From contig NC_058161.1 in assembly GCF_020080835.1 (NCBI RefSeq), positions 18,651,603 to 18,715,602 of the forward strand: a DNA stretch of 64,000 nucleotides. Direction: 5' to 3'. A program made the translations under genes and the position numbers. The notes beneath the pieces are model-generated. The model was not told the origin of the DNA, ran no database searches, and saw nothing but the letters and a program-made list of their open reading frames with translations. Of this stretch, positions 1 through 14,057 are shown one piece after another; positions within the stretch are counted from its first letter, which is position 1; every line of letters begins with the position of its first letter. The DNA is from Cotesia glomerata. Lineage: Eukaryota; Arthropoda; Insecta; Hymenoptera; Braconidae.

Positions 1-248
1 TTTATTTAATCCGGCAATTATTAAATACGAAAGTCATTTTATTACTTTATTTTATTAAATAAGTAAAAATCATCAATTATTAAATTGTTCAAATTATTTT
101 AAATTAAAATAAAGAATTTTGACGAACTTTATGAAGACTGAAAGTAAAAAAAAATTTAAACATTATTTTGACTCATAAGTTACGCTCGAACCTCTTTAAT
201 AAGATCTAGTACCTAATCCAATTTTGGTTCAGATGACAAAACACTTAC
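1..248 (-). other. Intron of CLIP-protease copy 1 (5' part), with an inverted segment
   Basis: Intron following exon 2 of the protease; the donor GTAAGT reads on the minus strand from 248. Bases 183-248 align directly with the matching intron of copy 2 (about 53103-53170). Bases 1 to about 182 match copy 2 at 52421-52589 only as reverse complement, so one copy has an inversion here. The final coding exon of this copy is expected to the left of the window. Confidence 0.7.
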
Positions 249-707
249 CTGACGGTAAATCCTTGATACAATGAGCTGCTGTCAAAATATACCTTTTGTT
301 GATAACTGTCCCACCGCACCCAAATTTCTTCTTTCCCTGGTGAAGATAAATTAGCAGCGCCATCCATGGGTGATCAAATACACCTGCAATTTCACCTCTG
401 TATACTTTAGCTTCATTCACCGGACCACAGAGTTCGTGGTCAAGTAACCTCAAATTAGGATGATTAGACACATCTGGTGGATTTGGAACTAATTCTGACG
501 CTTCTATTGTCAAGTTATCTTTTTTAACGGAATCGGTACAGCATACAAACGGCATTTCTCCTTCTAGTCCACATTGTGATTGACGAAGAAATCTCAAAGT
601 AGCATCCGACAACGGTTTTCTACCTTTGAGAATATTCACTATCGACGGACACTTTACTACCGGAATGCAAACACCGATTTCTTCACGTGGTGTTTCGCAA
701 CTATTTT
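249..707 (-). CDS. Secreted CLIP-domain serine protease, copy 1, exon 2
   Basis: Exon 2 of a minus-strand protease gene, bounded by an acceptor (TTACAG, AG at 709-708) and a strong donor (GTAAGT from 248). It encodes a six-cysteine CLIP domain (CETP, GVC, VKC, QCG, then CC), a linker, and the start of a chymotrypsin-fold domain. A Lys precedes V-Y-R-G, the likely zymogen cleavage point, followed by HPWMALL and the catalytic His in TAAHC. Such proteases act extracellularly in insect immune (prophenoloxidase, Toll) or developmental cascades, and in some parasitoid venoms. The Asp and Ser of the triad would be on exon 3, outside the window; the paralogue at 51798-53761 shows what that exon looks like. 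No stop or frameshift is seen here, unlike copy 2, so this may be the working copy. Confidence 0.85.
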
Positions 708-785
708 CTGTAACAAGTCATTTAGAATATTAGTTTTTAATTTAAAACTTCAATAACGCTCAATTGATAAAAAAAAATAGCTTAC

Positions 786-834
786 GAGCACTAATAGTTA
801 TTATTACATAACTGAATAATATCAATAATTTCAT
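786..834 (-). CDS. CLIP-protease copy 1, exon 1 (signal peptide)
   Basis: The start codon at 834-832 opens a 16-residue hydrophobic signal peptide beginning MKLLILFSYV, ending in a donor (GTAAG from 785). The exon ends in phase 1 and joins exon 2 in frame, giving Gln-Asn-Ser-Cys just before the CLIP domain. The 49-nt length and splice phase are identical in copy 2 (53713-53761), which supports this start. Confidence 0.8.
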
Positions 835-926
835 ACTGTTTTTCTGATGCGTATCTTCTGGTTCTATTTACGAATGATATATTAAAGTGAAATGGTAGCA
901 AGTTGATATCTATCTGTAATAGCAAT

Positions 927-3292
927 AATTTTACGGGAATTTTGGATAGAGTCACGTGGGGTGACTGTGCGCAGTAGGTAAGTGTGCGCAACCCTTTTAT
1001 TTCCCTGATTAAACAACTGAATTCGACCGAATTAAAAATTTTAATTCTGTTATATTCTGTTAAATTCGGTAAAAAAGAATTCAAAAGAATTAAAAAATTT
1101 AATTCTGCTCAATTCTGTTGAATTTTGCAGAACAGAATTCAACTGAATTAAAAATATCAATTCTGTTATATAGTCTAGTCAACAAGTGCATTTTAGGTCA
1201 AAATTTTTTCGCCTTCTTCGAAAATTATGATTGAGGTGTCATTCGATTCGGAATGTCATGTAGATAGTTTTTGAGAAAATGCTAAGCCCGCTCGCAAAAA
1301 TTGCAATAGTGATAAACAATTAAGTGAAAAAAAAGAGGGTTTGGTTTTTCGTTAATATCTCAAAAACTATTTGAGATAATTTAAATTTGAAAAAAGATTC
1401 AAAAAGAGAAAGAAATTTCCTAAAAAAAATTTTGACTTTTAGAATTGTCGAACTAATGTTTATAATTTTCCCAGAGGGTTGAAAATACGCTCGAAAACGG
1501 GTACTCCGGCTTGCGCAAGCCACGTCCCTTTCGGACTTTTCATGAATAAATATTATTTAAACTTATTAAATATGAAAATTAAAAATTAAAAAAATTCAGG
1601 CGCCTGCAGGATAGATTAATGATTAATAATCCGTGGTCAAAAATTTTTATCGCGATTTTTTAATAAGTTATCCATTAATTAATTAACAATTTTTTGTAGC
1701 ATGAACATTAACATTGCAAGTGCGATAATTGTTAAACTATCAATCTGAGATTTTTTTTCTTTTGTGGAGCTATATTTTAAAGGTCTTAGAATAGATTTCC
1801 GTTGGAAAAATTCAAAACTTGTTAATTTTCGTTTTGTTATTAACAATTTACTGAGGAAAAAAATTATAAATCTTAATTAAACATTGAAAAAAAATTTTTT
1901 TTTGTAATATTATTATTGATCCGTTTTCTTATGATCAGAAGCTACTTAAAAATGATTTTTAATAATTTTTATCTCCTATTGTTTAAAAAATTGTTATAAA
2001 CAAATGTGTTGTTCATGAGATAATATAAAATTTTTTTTTGATAACATAATCTTTGATGATTATTATGATTTAAAAAAAAAAACCGTTTTCTAAAAAAATT
2101 TTTTTATTGCTCCAAAACGCATTTGTTAAATAACAATTTTTTTTTACCACTTATTATGAAAATTAAGGAACCATTTTTTTTTTTAATCATTATTTATCTT
2201 GGTCTTTGATAATAAAAAAAAAAGATTCGATTATTAATTAAATTTTCATTGTTTATTTAATAAACAATTTGTTATAAACAAATTAATTATCTCTTTGTAT
2301 TTTTTTTCTTTTTCTACTTGAAAAAACAAAAACAACCATGTATTATTTTTTGAAAAAAAAAAATTTATTTATATTTTTTATTGAGCTTCAAATTTTCTGT
2401 TATATTTAATTTCACCACTCTGACCTGGTTTTTTATGTTTAATTTTATTATAACTTTTTAACTAATGAAGATACAAAGAAAAAATTGTAGACTTATTTAT
2501 TCCTTATTAATTAAACAACAAATTAAGCCAAAGTTTGAAGCTCTGACACAATTATTTATTTAATTTATACCATTTGTTGATAAAAAAAATCTTTCAGAGC
2601 CAGAAATCCGAGTCAGAAATTCGCGGATTATTTCCGAATTCGAAAGAATTGAACTGAATTGAAAATTTTGAATTTTTTTTAATTTAGTCTAACTCGAAGT
2701 CAGAACCAGAGATTCCAGGATTATTGCAGAATTCAACAGAATAGAACTAACTTAAATATTTTGAATTTGTTTTAATTCAGTTTAATTCGGAGTCAGAGCG
2801 AGAAATTCGAGGATTATCTCCGAATTTAACAGAATTGAACCGAATTGAAAATTTTGAATTTGTTTTAATTCGGTCTAATTCGGAGTCAAAGCCAGTCATT
2901 CAAGGATTATTTCCGAATTTAACAGAATTGAACCGAATTAATAATTTTGAATTTGTTTTAATTCGGATAAATTTTGGCTCACCTGCCGAATTAAACAGAA
3001 TTAATTTTAAAGTTAGGTACCGAATTAACAGAATTTAACTGAATTCAAAAGAATTAAAAATTTAATTCTGTTCAATTCGATCGAACTCAGTTGTTTAATG
3101 AGGGTTATGAACAGGGAGGGGGAAGTTCATAATATGTTTAGGTAAATTAAAGGTTTGTTTCTGCTTTGAGATGTAAGGGTATATATGTGGTAGAGATCGA
3201 TAAGAGATGATAAGGATACATACAGTTAGATGTAACTTCCTGAGAGTAAGGACTTACATAGACGTCCGTTTTTCCCGTTTCTTCTTAAGTCA
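927..3292. mobile_element. 2.4 kb insertion upstream of protease copy 1
   Basis: The flanks on both sides (ending in atagcaat at 926; gtcagtc near 3293) are contiguous in the paralogous region at 53854-53858, so this block is an insertion in copy 1 (or a loss in copy 2). It contains inverted ends at about 1008-1040 and 3070-3099 (ATTAAACAACTGARTTCGA) followed by many short words such as CAGAATT/GAATTGAA in both orientations. No transposase is visible. The interior 1200-2580 is AT-rich and shows no credible gene. Confidence 0.65.
2590..2980. repeat. 93-bp tandem repeat, about four units
   Basis: The word GGATTA plus flanking sequence recurs at 2625, 2718, 2811 and 2904, an exact 93-bp spacing. 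Units share an AATTCGGAGTCAGA-like core and are diverged by point changes. The array is subterminal to the right arm of the inserted element. Confidence 0.75.
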
Positions 3293-3790
3293 GTCAGTCG
3301 AGAAATAATCTAAAAGTTAACTTCGGGTCACTTAAATTTAATGGTTTTAGTGCCCTTCAAATTTTGTAAAGGAAATAATGAGTTTATTAGGGACAAAAGT
3401 AAATCTTGTAATGTAATTTTAATGATACTATAGCCGAGTCTACGGTGAAAGTTAAAATTCACCGTGAAAATCATTAAGTTTTTGAATTTTGGGCGTTTCC
3501 AATTTTTACTATTTGGAGAAAACAGTGTCCATTATTATCATGATAATAATAATTATCAAAATTAAAATAAATATTAAATTACAAAGGAGTGGGTGTAAGA
3601 TATGACCCCCACAGTGCAAAATTAGGATATGCAAGAAAAATCAATATGGTGTTATTTGTTTAGTTAAGAAACTATTCCTTGAATCGTTTATCGAGGGTGA
3701 CCGTCCTTTTTTTTTTCATGCAATAATTTCTTACAAATTTCTTGTACAATATTTCTCATTGTCAATATTTATTCGGTATTATTTTCTTAT
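3293..3790. repeat. Paralogous upstream segment of the protease locus
   Basis: About 3293-3705 matches 53854-54268, and 3715-3790 matches 59289-59374. In copy 2 the two parts are separated by about 5 kb of nested elements. This shows that the protease duplication included its upstream DNA. No gene is seen. Confidence 0.75.
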
Positions 3791-3791
3791 A

Positions 3792-5102
3792 GGGGAGAGG
3801 GGGGGGGGCAAAATGGGGTACTTAAGAAACCGTTATGATTTTAAGGACTTAAATATGCTGATTTTTTTCGTTTTCAGTCGTAATTGGAGGAAAATAATCA
3901 AATTTCAAGTTGACGTAAAAAAAATTTTTTTTTTTTGCGGGAAAAAGGGGTACCCCCTGAAAAAGTGAAAAAAAATTTCATTATCCGAAAATGAAATGTC
4001 GTTAAAAAAATAACATTTTCTTATCGATAAGTCTACGAAAGAACCCAGAGAGATAAACAAATCACCCAAAAAAGAAATATTGTTATAGTTGACGCAATAT
4101 ACTCCTAACAAAAATTGAGGTAGCAAAAAAAATTTTTTAATTTTGTAGTAATTTTTGACGGGTTTTGCTTGAGTAAAAATAATATCAAGATAAAAAAAAG
4201 AGTTCCCTTGAGAAGATTCTAATTTTTGGATCTCCCGGTGAAAAATTTTTTAGACATAGATCTCACGCAATTCCAAGCAATAGCACGAAAAAAAACATTC
4301 GTAATTTTTTTGCACTCTCTTTCTTGGTTTAGGGATTCAGGAAAATTTTTTCAAGTTGAATGATCTTGTAGGCCTAAAGATCTTACTTTTTAAATTAAAT
4401 ATCTCACAAGTCCACCAAATGATTTTGAAGAAATTGGCGGCCTCTGACACAGTTTTCTGAGCATTGATAGTTAAATTATGACATCAAAAATTATCCTAGA
4501 ATAAATTTCGAAGTTGGTTGAAAAAGACAATCTTTTAGAATGGTTAGTTTACACAGAAAAAAAGGTTCACTTCAGTCTTCCTTCAGGCACCTGAAAATTT
4601 TCTTGAGCCAAGAATTTTGTTCTCCAATCAAGAAATTTTTCTTTCTGTGTAAGATTTTTCTTCGACACATTAGAGGTTTACACTCACATAGAGACACGCC
4701 GATAGATATCCTCGTAGGAATATTAAGAACTAGTTCCTAGGACCTTAAAAATGTGAAGATCAGATTAGAACTTGATTTTCGAAAACTGGCATGGAACCAA
4801 TGACTCTCCCCGATTTTTTTTTTTTTTTAATCATTCATTTGTAAAGCGAGAACTTAAAAATTTAGAAAAAGTAATCGTAGATGTGAAAAAAAATTTATTA
4901 CGATGCACAATGACGATAAAAATTACTGTAAGAAACGTTAGAAAAAAAAATTTTTTTTTGTTTTTTTGATTAAAAAATTTTTTTTTCTTTTAAATTGTAG
5001 GAAATGACGTTAAAATATATTTTAAGAAGCTGATAGAGCTTTTTGGAAAAAAAAAATTTTCTTACGCAATTTTGGGGGTACCCCATCTTGCCCCCCCTCC
5101 CC
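3792..5102. mobile_element. TIR element with G-rich ends, TA target duplication
   Basis: The left end GGGGAGAGGGGGGGGGGCAA and the right end (reverse complement GGGGAGGGGGGGCAAGATGG) form inverted repeats running on to a GGGGTAC word. TA flanks both ends (3790-3791 and 5103-5104). The interior is AT-rich with short overlapping reading frames and no recognisable transposase, so it is probably a non-autonomous DNA element. Confidence 0.7.
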
Positions 5103-5104
5103 TA

Positions 5105-6240
5105 TTTGATCTTCCTATTTAACATATTAATCAATAAAAATATTAATGGAAATTTACTTCTATCTTTGTATTTAATTTTTTGGAGCAAGAGAGAAATTTT
5201 CTCAAAACAAGAAAATTAACTTCTATCAAGAACTAAATTTTTTGGAGCTTCGAGGCTGAATTTTCTCAAAACAACAAGATTTTCTTGACTTAAATAAATT
5301 TTCTTGGATCAAGATACGTATTTCTGAAAGCAAGAGAATTAATTCTGTTGGAATAAGTGATTCCAATGCCATATATCCTGTTAGGTGAATGTGGAACGCT
5401 TCACATAATAATTACCGTAACTCCTATTCTTTCCCGCTTCACAGTATTATTTATATTTGTAAGAATTTCGAGCTCAAAAATACAATCTGTGTGTTATTTT
5501 GAGCTCTTTGAGCGCAAAAAGATGCCTTTTCTGTGCTTTTCCTCTCTTTGAACTCAAAAGTCTGATAGAAGTTCCATATAACACTATTTTATGAATTTTC
5601 AAATCACAATAACTTTTGAATGAATGGACCGATTTTTACGCGGTTGGCGGCATTTTACGCAGTTTTTTAAGCCTCATGAAGAATTTCTAAGTTTCAATTG
5701 GTCAAACTAGAAATTTCGGAGTAACTCCGAAAAAAAACTTTTTTTGGTTTTCTTTCGTTCACGATATCTCTCGAACGAATCAACCGATTTTGACCGGATT
5801 GGCGGCGATTGACGTGGTTTTTTAAGGTTGAGAGCTTATTAGTTTTTGGAATCGATCGGTAGAGCCGTTTAAAAGTTATTCCAAAAAAACCACTTTTGAA
5901 AAAATTTTTTTTCCTATTTTTTTTAAGATTTCTCCAAATTTCTCAAAATCTATCGGTCCGAATCGATTCAAATTTTCAGGAAATCTAAGTTTAGCAAAGC
6001 CCTTTCGAATGGTACCAACCGCGATGAAATCGGATCAACCGTTCAAAAAAAAAAAAAAAACACACACACACACACACATACATACATACAGACATAGTGA
6101 CACCCTCGCGGGAATAGTCAGGAAAGCTTCCTAGGACCTCAAAACGTCGAGATCTGATGAAAACTCAATTTTCGAAAAACGGGATAAAACCAATAACTTC
6201 CCGATTTTTGAAAATTTTCAATTTTCTTAGCGGGAAGTTC
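5105..6240. repeat. Dispersed composite repeat family, copy 1
   Basis: Carries the window-wide family hallmarks: words built on GAGCTC, phrases such as AACCGATTTTGACCGG and GGCGGCGAT, an internal (CA)n/(CATA)n run at 6060-6090, and a terminal hairpin ending GCGGGAAGTT at about 6239. Part of 5380-5460 is also present inverted at about 17000-17100. No coding potential is seen. Confidence 0.65.
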
Positions 6241-6467
6241 AAAATAAAACGGATTTTTGTTGTTGTTGTGCATATAAAAAATATAGAAAAAGTTTGGAAA
6301 ATCAAAATTTACAAGATTCATAATGATAATTTAATTATTAAGTAATAAATAAAATGATGTCTTCAATGATATAAGCTCATCCCGATGTTACACTCATCAA
6401 AAGCTTTTATTTGAGTACCCACATCAATTTTTCATATATTTATATATATTATATATATCGCGTGCTT

Positions 6468-7334
6468 AATGCCAAAAGGGCGGATAATAGTTATACGCCT
6501 TTTTGGCATTACAAAACCAAAAGGGCGTATAATTTTTTTTTGGTGCCAATCGTTTTGTAAATATGTTCTAAGCCTAAAAATGAAAAAAAAATTTCTAAAG
6601 CCAAAAGGGCGTATGTCTGAAGTTATACGTCCTTTTGGCTTTAGAACACTGAAAATTTAATGATCTAAAGCCAAAAGGGCATATAATTTTTAACTTCCCG
6701 TTAATAAAATTAAAAATTTTCTAAAAGCGGGAAGTTATTGGTTTTACCCCGTTTTTTGAAAATAGAGTTTTCATCAGATCTATATTCAGCTATACTTAGC
6801 TCAAAAAATTTTTTAACGATTAGTTAATAATTTTTTACTTATAATAAGATGTTTTTCATTCTATATATACATATTATGGATTTTAACGACAATTTTATGC
6901 AACGAATAAGAAGGAAACTTATAAAAAATATAAAATTTTAGTACGCGAAAAAATTTTTAATTCATATGCTTCTTTAATCATTGGAGTGTCCAAAATGATG
7001 AAAATTTAAATTTACTACTATCGAAAATGTTGACTTTTTCAAAATTTTTTTTTCACAAACTTTCTCCAGACAATTTTGAAGACTGTTGTTCGAAATTATG
7101 AAAAATCCTGATTTTTTTTATACGCCCTTTTGGCTTTAGACCGATAATTTCCTAAAGCCAAAAGGGCGTTATATCTTAAGCTACGCCCTTTTGGCGTTAG
7201 TATGTCAAAAATTTTTTTTCTGCAGAACTTTACGTTTCGAACGATTATTAAAAGAATGACAAAAATAAATTTTTTTATACGCCCTTTTGGCATGGAACTC
7301 TATCTAACTGCTGTAATACGCCCTTTTGGCATTA
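6468..7334. mobile_element. Foldback element built from a repeated GCCAAAAGGGCGTA word
   Basis: The termini are inverted repeats TAATGCCAAAAGGGCG / CGCCCTTTTGGCATTA. The same word occurs about ten times inside, in both orientations (near 6515, 6599, 6665, 7118, 7153, 7180 and 7277). No ORF of note. Flanking DNA on both sides carries another dispersed repeat containing GAGTGTAACATC. Confidence 0.7.
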
Positions 7335-7771
7335 GACACGGGATATGTATATATGAAAAATATATAAAAATGAATGTGAGTACTCAAATGAAAGCTCTTG
7401 ATAAGTGTAACATCGAAATAAGCTTATATCTTTAAAAATGTCAATAATTAATAACTGACATTGCTATCTTGTCTACCATTGACATTTTCAAAGATATAAG
7501 CTCACCCCGACATTACACTCATCGAGAACTTTCATTTGAGTACCCGCATCAATTTTTCATATACTTTATCTATATAAATAAAAATAAAATGCCGCATGTA
7601 TGTCCACGCATTACTTGAGAACGGCTGGACCGATTGAGCTAAATTTTGTTTTGTTGTCTTCAGAATTGTTAGGAGAAGGTTTGTATGTAAAAAAATTTTT
7701 AAAAAATCCTCTCCCAAAGGGGATTACGGGGGCGTAAACAATGAATAATTCCCGTTCTTAAACTATAGCTT

Positions 7772-9092
7772 CCCCCACGAAAAAAATTTATAATTAGAAT
7801 ATAAAAAAAATATATTTCATTTTATACACAAAATATATGTGAAATATATTTGAATTATATTCAAAATATACTTGCATATATTTCAAGTATATTTCAAATA
7901 TAAGCAAATTGTAATCGGTTTACTGAACTTTTGGCTGTTTTTGGTATATGAGAAATATATTTCAAATAAAAGTAAAATATATTATTAAGGAAGTACGAGC
8001 ACCAAGACAACTTTTGATAAAAGGCTTGATTTTTTTTTAATATGAAGTTTAAATATGTCTTAACAAATTCTGAAAATTTGAAGGAGATTGCCCGATTATT
8101 TAAATAAATAATTAACTTTAAAGTTGAGCAATTTAACATTGGTCTTATGGGGTAACCTCCAAACATTGATACATTTCTGTATTTTTCTCGTAAAACTGTC
8201 GGTGAATATTTTTAAAAAACTTATGGATGAAAGTAAATATATTAGTGATAAATTTAATTCAAAAAAATTAACACTTGCCCGACTAATTAAAGTGTATTAA
8301 TTAAAAGAAAAATAAATCCCGCCATTAGCCAATGTTAAATGTATATCTATATATTGAGAAAAATCATATGGTTACTGCTTTCCCCTTACCGCGCTAGAGT
8401 GGATACCTATCCCCACCCCGCCTAGCGCTCGTACTTCCTTAATATATTTATTTTATATGATAAATATAAGTTATGAAATATAATCGGAACATATAAGAAA
8501 CATACTTACTGTGTATGAAAAATACAAGCTGCAAAATATATTCAAAATATATCCGAATTATAATTTTTTTATATGAAAAGTATAATAAAAATATACGGAA
8601 ATTATAGTTAGAATATGTGCGTCATGAGTCGTGCACTTGATAACATATTCATTTAAATAAACATTAGTTCTGATCAGTTTCTGGTGCATCCGAAAATTTC
8701 AGACATTTAAAATTTTAATACATATTTCAAATATATAATTTTCGTATATTTTTTATATAAACAAATTATAATTCGAATATATTTTGCAGCTTATATTTTT
8801 AATATACAGTGAGTTTATTTCTCATATATTCCGATTATATTTCATAACTTACATTTATCATATAAAATAAATATATTAATAATATATTTTACTTTTATTT
8901 TAAATATATTTCTCATATACCAAAAACGGCCAAAAGTTCAGTAAGCCGAATATAATTTGCTTACATTTGAAATATACTTGAAATATATGCAAGTATATTT
9001 TGAATATAGTTCAAATATGTTTCAAATATATTTTGTGTATAAAATGAAATATATTTTTTCTATATTCTAATTATAAGTTTTTTTCGTGGGGG
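7772..9092. mobile_element. Long-TIR element nested in the Helitron
   Basis: Starts CCCCCACGAAAAAAATTTAT and ends with its near-exact reverse complement at 9092. The arms extend a few hundred bases and are rich in ATATATTT words. It splits one repeat unit of the surrounding Helitron. A further element is nested inside it. No transposase was recognised. Confidence 0.7.
7985..8442. mobile_element. Small MITE nested in the 7772-9092 element
   Basis: Inverted ends TTAAGGAAGTACGAGC / GCTCGTACTTCCTTAA bound 458 bp; the flanks on both sides are TATATTA-like. It is the third level of nesting at this place. No ORF is credible. Confidence 0.65.
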
Positions 9093-10568
9093 TTCTACAG
9101 TTCCCAAATTTGGTAGGAATCTTCTGTAAGAGATATAGAAATAATCTATGAACGAATTTTACGATTGCTCGCTCCACAGGGGGTTGCGGGGGTAGATATT
9201 AACAATGAAAATTTTTAACTTTCAAATTGTAGATCCTTCAGACGGCAAATTTAGGTGGAATCTCCCATATGTGATGCGGAAATGATCTAAGAGCGGATTT
9301 TACTACAACCCACCCCCAATAAGGATTGCAGGGGTGGGTAGTAGAATGTTAACTTTTCATTTTCAAACTGTAACTTCTACAGACTCAAAATTTAGTAGGA
9401 ATCTTCGTGTATGATGTTAAGTTCAGCTAAGAGTGGATTTTATCAAATTCTAACCTCAAAAGGGATTGCGGGGGCGTTAGCTATGAAAAACTATCATTTC
9501 TAAACAATAGTTTCTATGGAGTCGAAGTTTTGTAGGAATCTTTTATTTATAATGTAAAAAGCATCTCGAATAGGATCTTACGAAATTCCTCCCCCATATA
9601 AGAGTTCGGGGGTATTAATTTTCAAAAAATTCATATTCTTCAAATACAGTTCCTACATATAAAATTTAAAGAATCTCAAGAGATACAGGATATTACAGGG
9701 ATGGCCTTCAAGGTCAACCGAGTTAAATATTTTTCTTATTCAATGATTAGATTTCAACTAAAAACGAATTTCGTGATAATTCAATTGATACGTAGGTTGT
9801 GTCAGAGTGGTGAGTATAGAATGTAAAAAAATGTTTTTGTTCATAAACTAAGACTTTTTGAGACATGAAATTTAGGACATATCTATTAAACTTCAATAAC
9901 ATTTAATAAAAATTTCCTTACAACAATCGTCTATTTGGCAGCGGGGAAAAAGTCATTGTAAGGTTTTCATAATTTAACATGACATGTAGTTATTCAGTTA
10001 ACGGACTAAGAATAGTTCATACATGTTATTTTTGCTGATCACATAACTAATTAATCGATTTTATGATTGCGGAAATGTAACGGTTGAAAATGAATGCATT
10101 TTTCAAACACTTGATTATTAATTTCAAGCCGATTAATAAAATCTATCATCAGTTTGTCAGTGCGCAAGAACTTTTTTATTCTTATTGTTTCAAAATACCA
10201 AGGAGAAGATGACCTGACTAAGGTCATCCAAGTTAATGAGATGTGGGACAAGCTATCTCACGTTCAAACCGCACTGACGATCATAAATAAATCGCCAGAC
10301 CAGTCGTTGAAAATTTACGGAATCAAATCGGAATTTTCCTGTTTCGTGCACGGGAAATTATACGTCCTGTGTTCGTGAATCGGAAAACCATCATGTTTAT
10401 ATATTTACGCACCGCAAAAAAGATAAAAAATGTAGTCCATCAAAAAACTTTAAATTGATTAAGTGTATAACTATAGTGCATTGAATGTAAATAAGAATTT
10501 TGTATTAAGATTTGACTATACTTTTCACAAATATATGTAGGTGATACGAAGTTCACCGGGTCGTCTAG

Positions 10569-11380
10569 TATATTTATATATATTATTTATATGCATATAT
10601 GAAAAATATATATCAAAATGCATGTGGATACTCAGATGAAAGCTCTTGATGAGTGTATCGGGATGAGCTTATATCTTTAAAAACGTCAATATTTAAGAAA
10701 GTACAGTGCAATTTATTATGATAAGTTTTCGAAGTAGTTATAAATAGATTAAAATTTCGCGATAAACAAAATTTGTTTATTTATTTATTTTGTCTTGTAC
10801 ATGTCAATGTGGTTATATGTCAAAAATTAATTTATATAATTAAGAGACTAGGAAAAATTTTTCAACGGGTATATCTTTATCGTAAATTGGGTTTGATATT
10901 TTTTCAGCGACAGTTATTTATGATTTAAATAATTGAGAGAGTAAGAAAAATTTTGTAACGAGCATATTATTATTTTTAAAGGAATTTTTATAGTTTAATT
11001 TGGTATCATCAGAAAGGTCGAGACAAGAATTAGTGCCTTTTCTCGGTTTTATATATTTTTCAATGATAGTGAATTTTTTGTTCACTAAATTATTTGTTCA
11101 TTAAATTATTTGTTATTGATCTTGTAATATAGCACTATTATTTAAGATATAAGCTCATTCCGATGTTACACTCATCGAGACGTTTCATTTAAGTACCCAC
11201 ACGCATTATGAGTCCTGTAAAAATATTTCTTTTTTCCATAATTTTTCTTTAACCTCAAACTAATTTTAATTTTTTTTCTTAAAATTTTCTACAATTTTTA
11301 TCAAATTCAAGTTAATTTAGTCATTCAACATTATAAAAGGTTAAAAATTCAAACAAGTAGTCTTCAATAATCCAATTTAT
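10569..11380. repeat. AT-rich spacer with dispersed GAGTGTAACATC repeats
   Basis: Holds two copies (10617-10690, and inverted at 11145-11212) of a repeat also seen at about 6362-6430, 7370-7435, 7490-7560 and several times in 54830-55370. No gene is seen. The 3' part adjoins the 3' UTR of the minus-strand gene at 11477. Confidence 0.55.
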
Positions 11381-11386
11381 TTAACA

Positions 11387-11392
11387 AATACC
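11387..11392 (-). terminator. Poly(A) signal of secreted-protein copy D
   Basis: AATAAA on the minus strand, 85 bases past the stop codon of the copy D second exon. Confidence 0.5.
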
Positions 11393-11476
11393 ACTTACAA
11401 TTTTTACACAAATTAATTAAATTATCTCGCTTAACAACACAATAGTGAATTGTAAGAAATTGTGTGAATTACTAAC

Positions 11477-12040
11477 CTAATTTTGCACAGGACGGGTTAT
11501 AAATGACACCTTAAGTTTATCATTACAGTACAACAAAAATATCGGCATTGTTGGATCTAGTTCCAAATCCACCGGACTGATCTTCTGATAATTACCAAAG
11601 TGCGATTGAATAACTTCGGTTCCGGCGCTTGACGGACTGAGGATGTAAGTTGCGGTAATTGCACCATTAGAGTCCATATAATTTTCCCCCATTGAATGAC
11701 TGCTTCGCCACTTTTTGGGAATTCTGATTTGGACATTCCAAGTATCGAATTTCCGATTAGGATTTGGCTTCAAAGTCCAAGAACTACGATTGTCCATTGC
11801 TGTCAAAAGAAGATCAGAGACGTGAACGAACGGCCTTTGAACAGGATTGATGAATTCAGCAATCCAATCGGTCGGGAAACCTTCAAAAATTTGGCTGTAA
11901 GAGATATTGTAAGAGATCCTTTGAGTTTGAACTTTGTTTATGTATTTATATGACATCCTGATATTTGGTACTTGTATTGAAGAGTCTGTAACGCGAGGAG
12001 CCGGTTTTCCAACTGCCATACCTACGACCAAAGCTGCAAA
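11477..12040 (-). CDS. Small secreted protein family, copy D (divergent), exon 2
   Basis: Main exon of a two-exon gene. The acceptor TTGGTCAG places the exon start at 12040 in phase 0, directly comparable with the exon 2 starts of copies A-C. It encodes 187 residues: the rest of a signal peptide (FAALVVGMAVG) and a mature domain. Shared with A-C are W-x-x-EF-x-NPV-x-RP, SWxLKP, FDxWNVQIRxP followed by WR, and a C-terminal KLxVxF; identity elsewhere is low. The mature part has one Cys and no transmembrane segment. I do not recognise the family. Secretion is supported by the signal peptide; a venom or immune role is inference from the neighbouring CLIP proteases and fast evolution. The first exon is at 17954-17977, across a 5.9 kb transposon-filled intron. 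Confidence 0.75.
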   Translation of the reverse strand, partial: FAALVVGMAVGKPAPRVTDSSIQVPNIRMSYKYINKVQTQRISYNISYSQIFEGFPTDWIAEFINPVQRPFVHVSDLLLTAMDNRSSWTLKPNPNRKFDTWNVQIRIPKKWRSSHSMGENYMDSNGAITATYILSPSSAGTEVIQSHFGNYQKISPVDLELDPTMPIFLLYCNDKLKVSFITRPVQN

Positions 12041-14040
<2,000 letters not shown>

Positions 14041-14057
14041 TATCTAGATATAATTTT

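Larger units (their letters stand above)
7569..10568 (+). mobile_element. Non-autonomous Helitron-like element, 3.0 kb
   Basis: Begins TCTATATAAATAAAAATAAA next to an A (7568) and ends GTCGTCTAG next to a T (10569): the 5' TC, 3' CTAG and A/T insertion site expected of Helitrons. The text just inside the 5' end (ACGGCTGGACCGAT) is typical of insect members. It contains diverged repeats of roughly 120 bp rich in GGGATTGCGGGGG (about 7700-7770 and 9090-9620), interrupted by a nested element. No Rep/helicase ORF is present. Confidence 0.7.

Noticed and set aside
10154..10378. Small gene inside the Helitron
   Set aside because: A 74-codon frame without recognisable motifs in a non-autonomous element; overlaps an equally long frame on the other strand.
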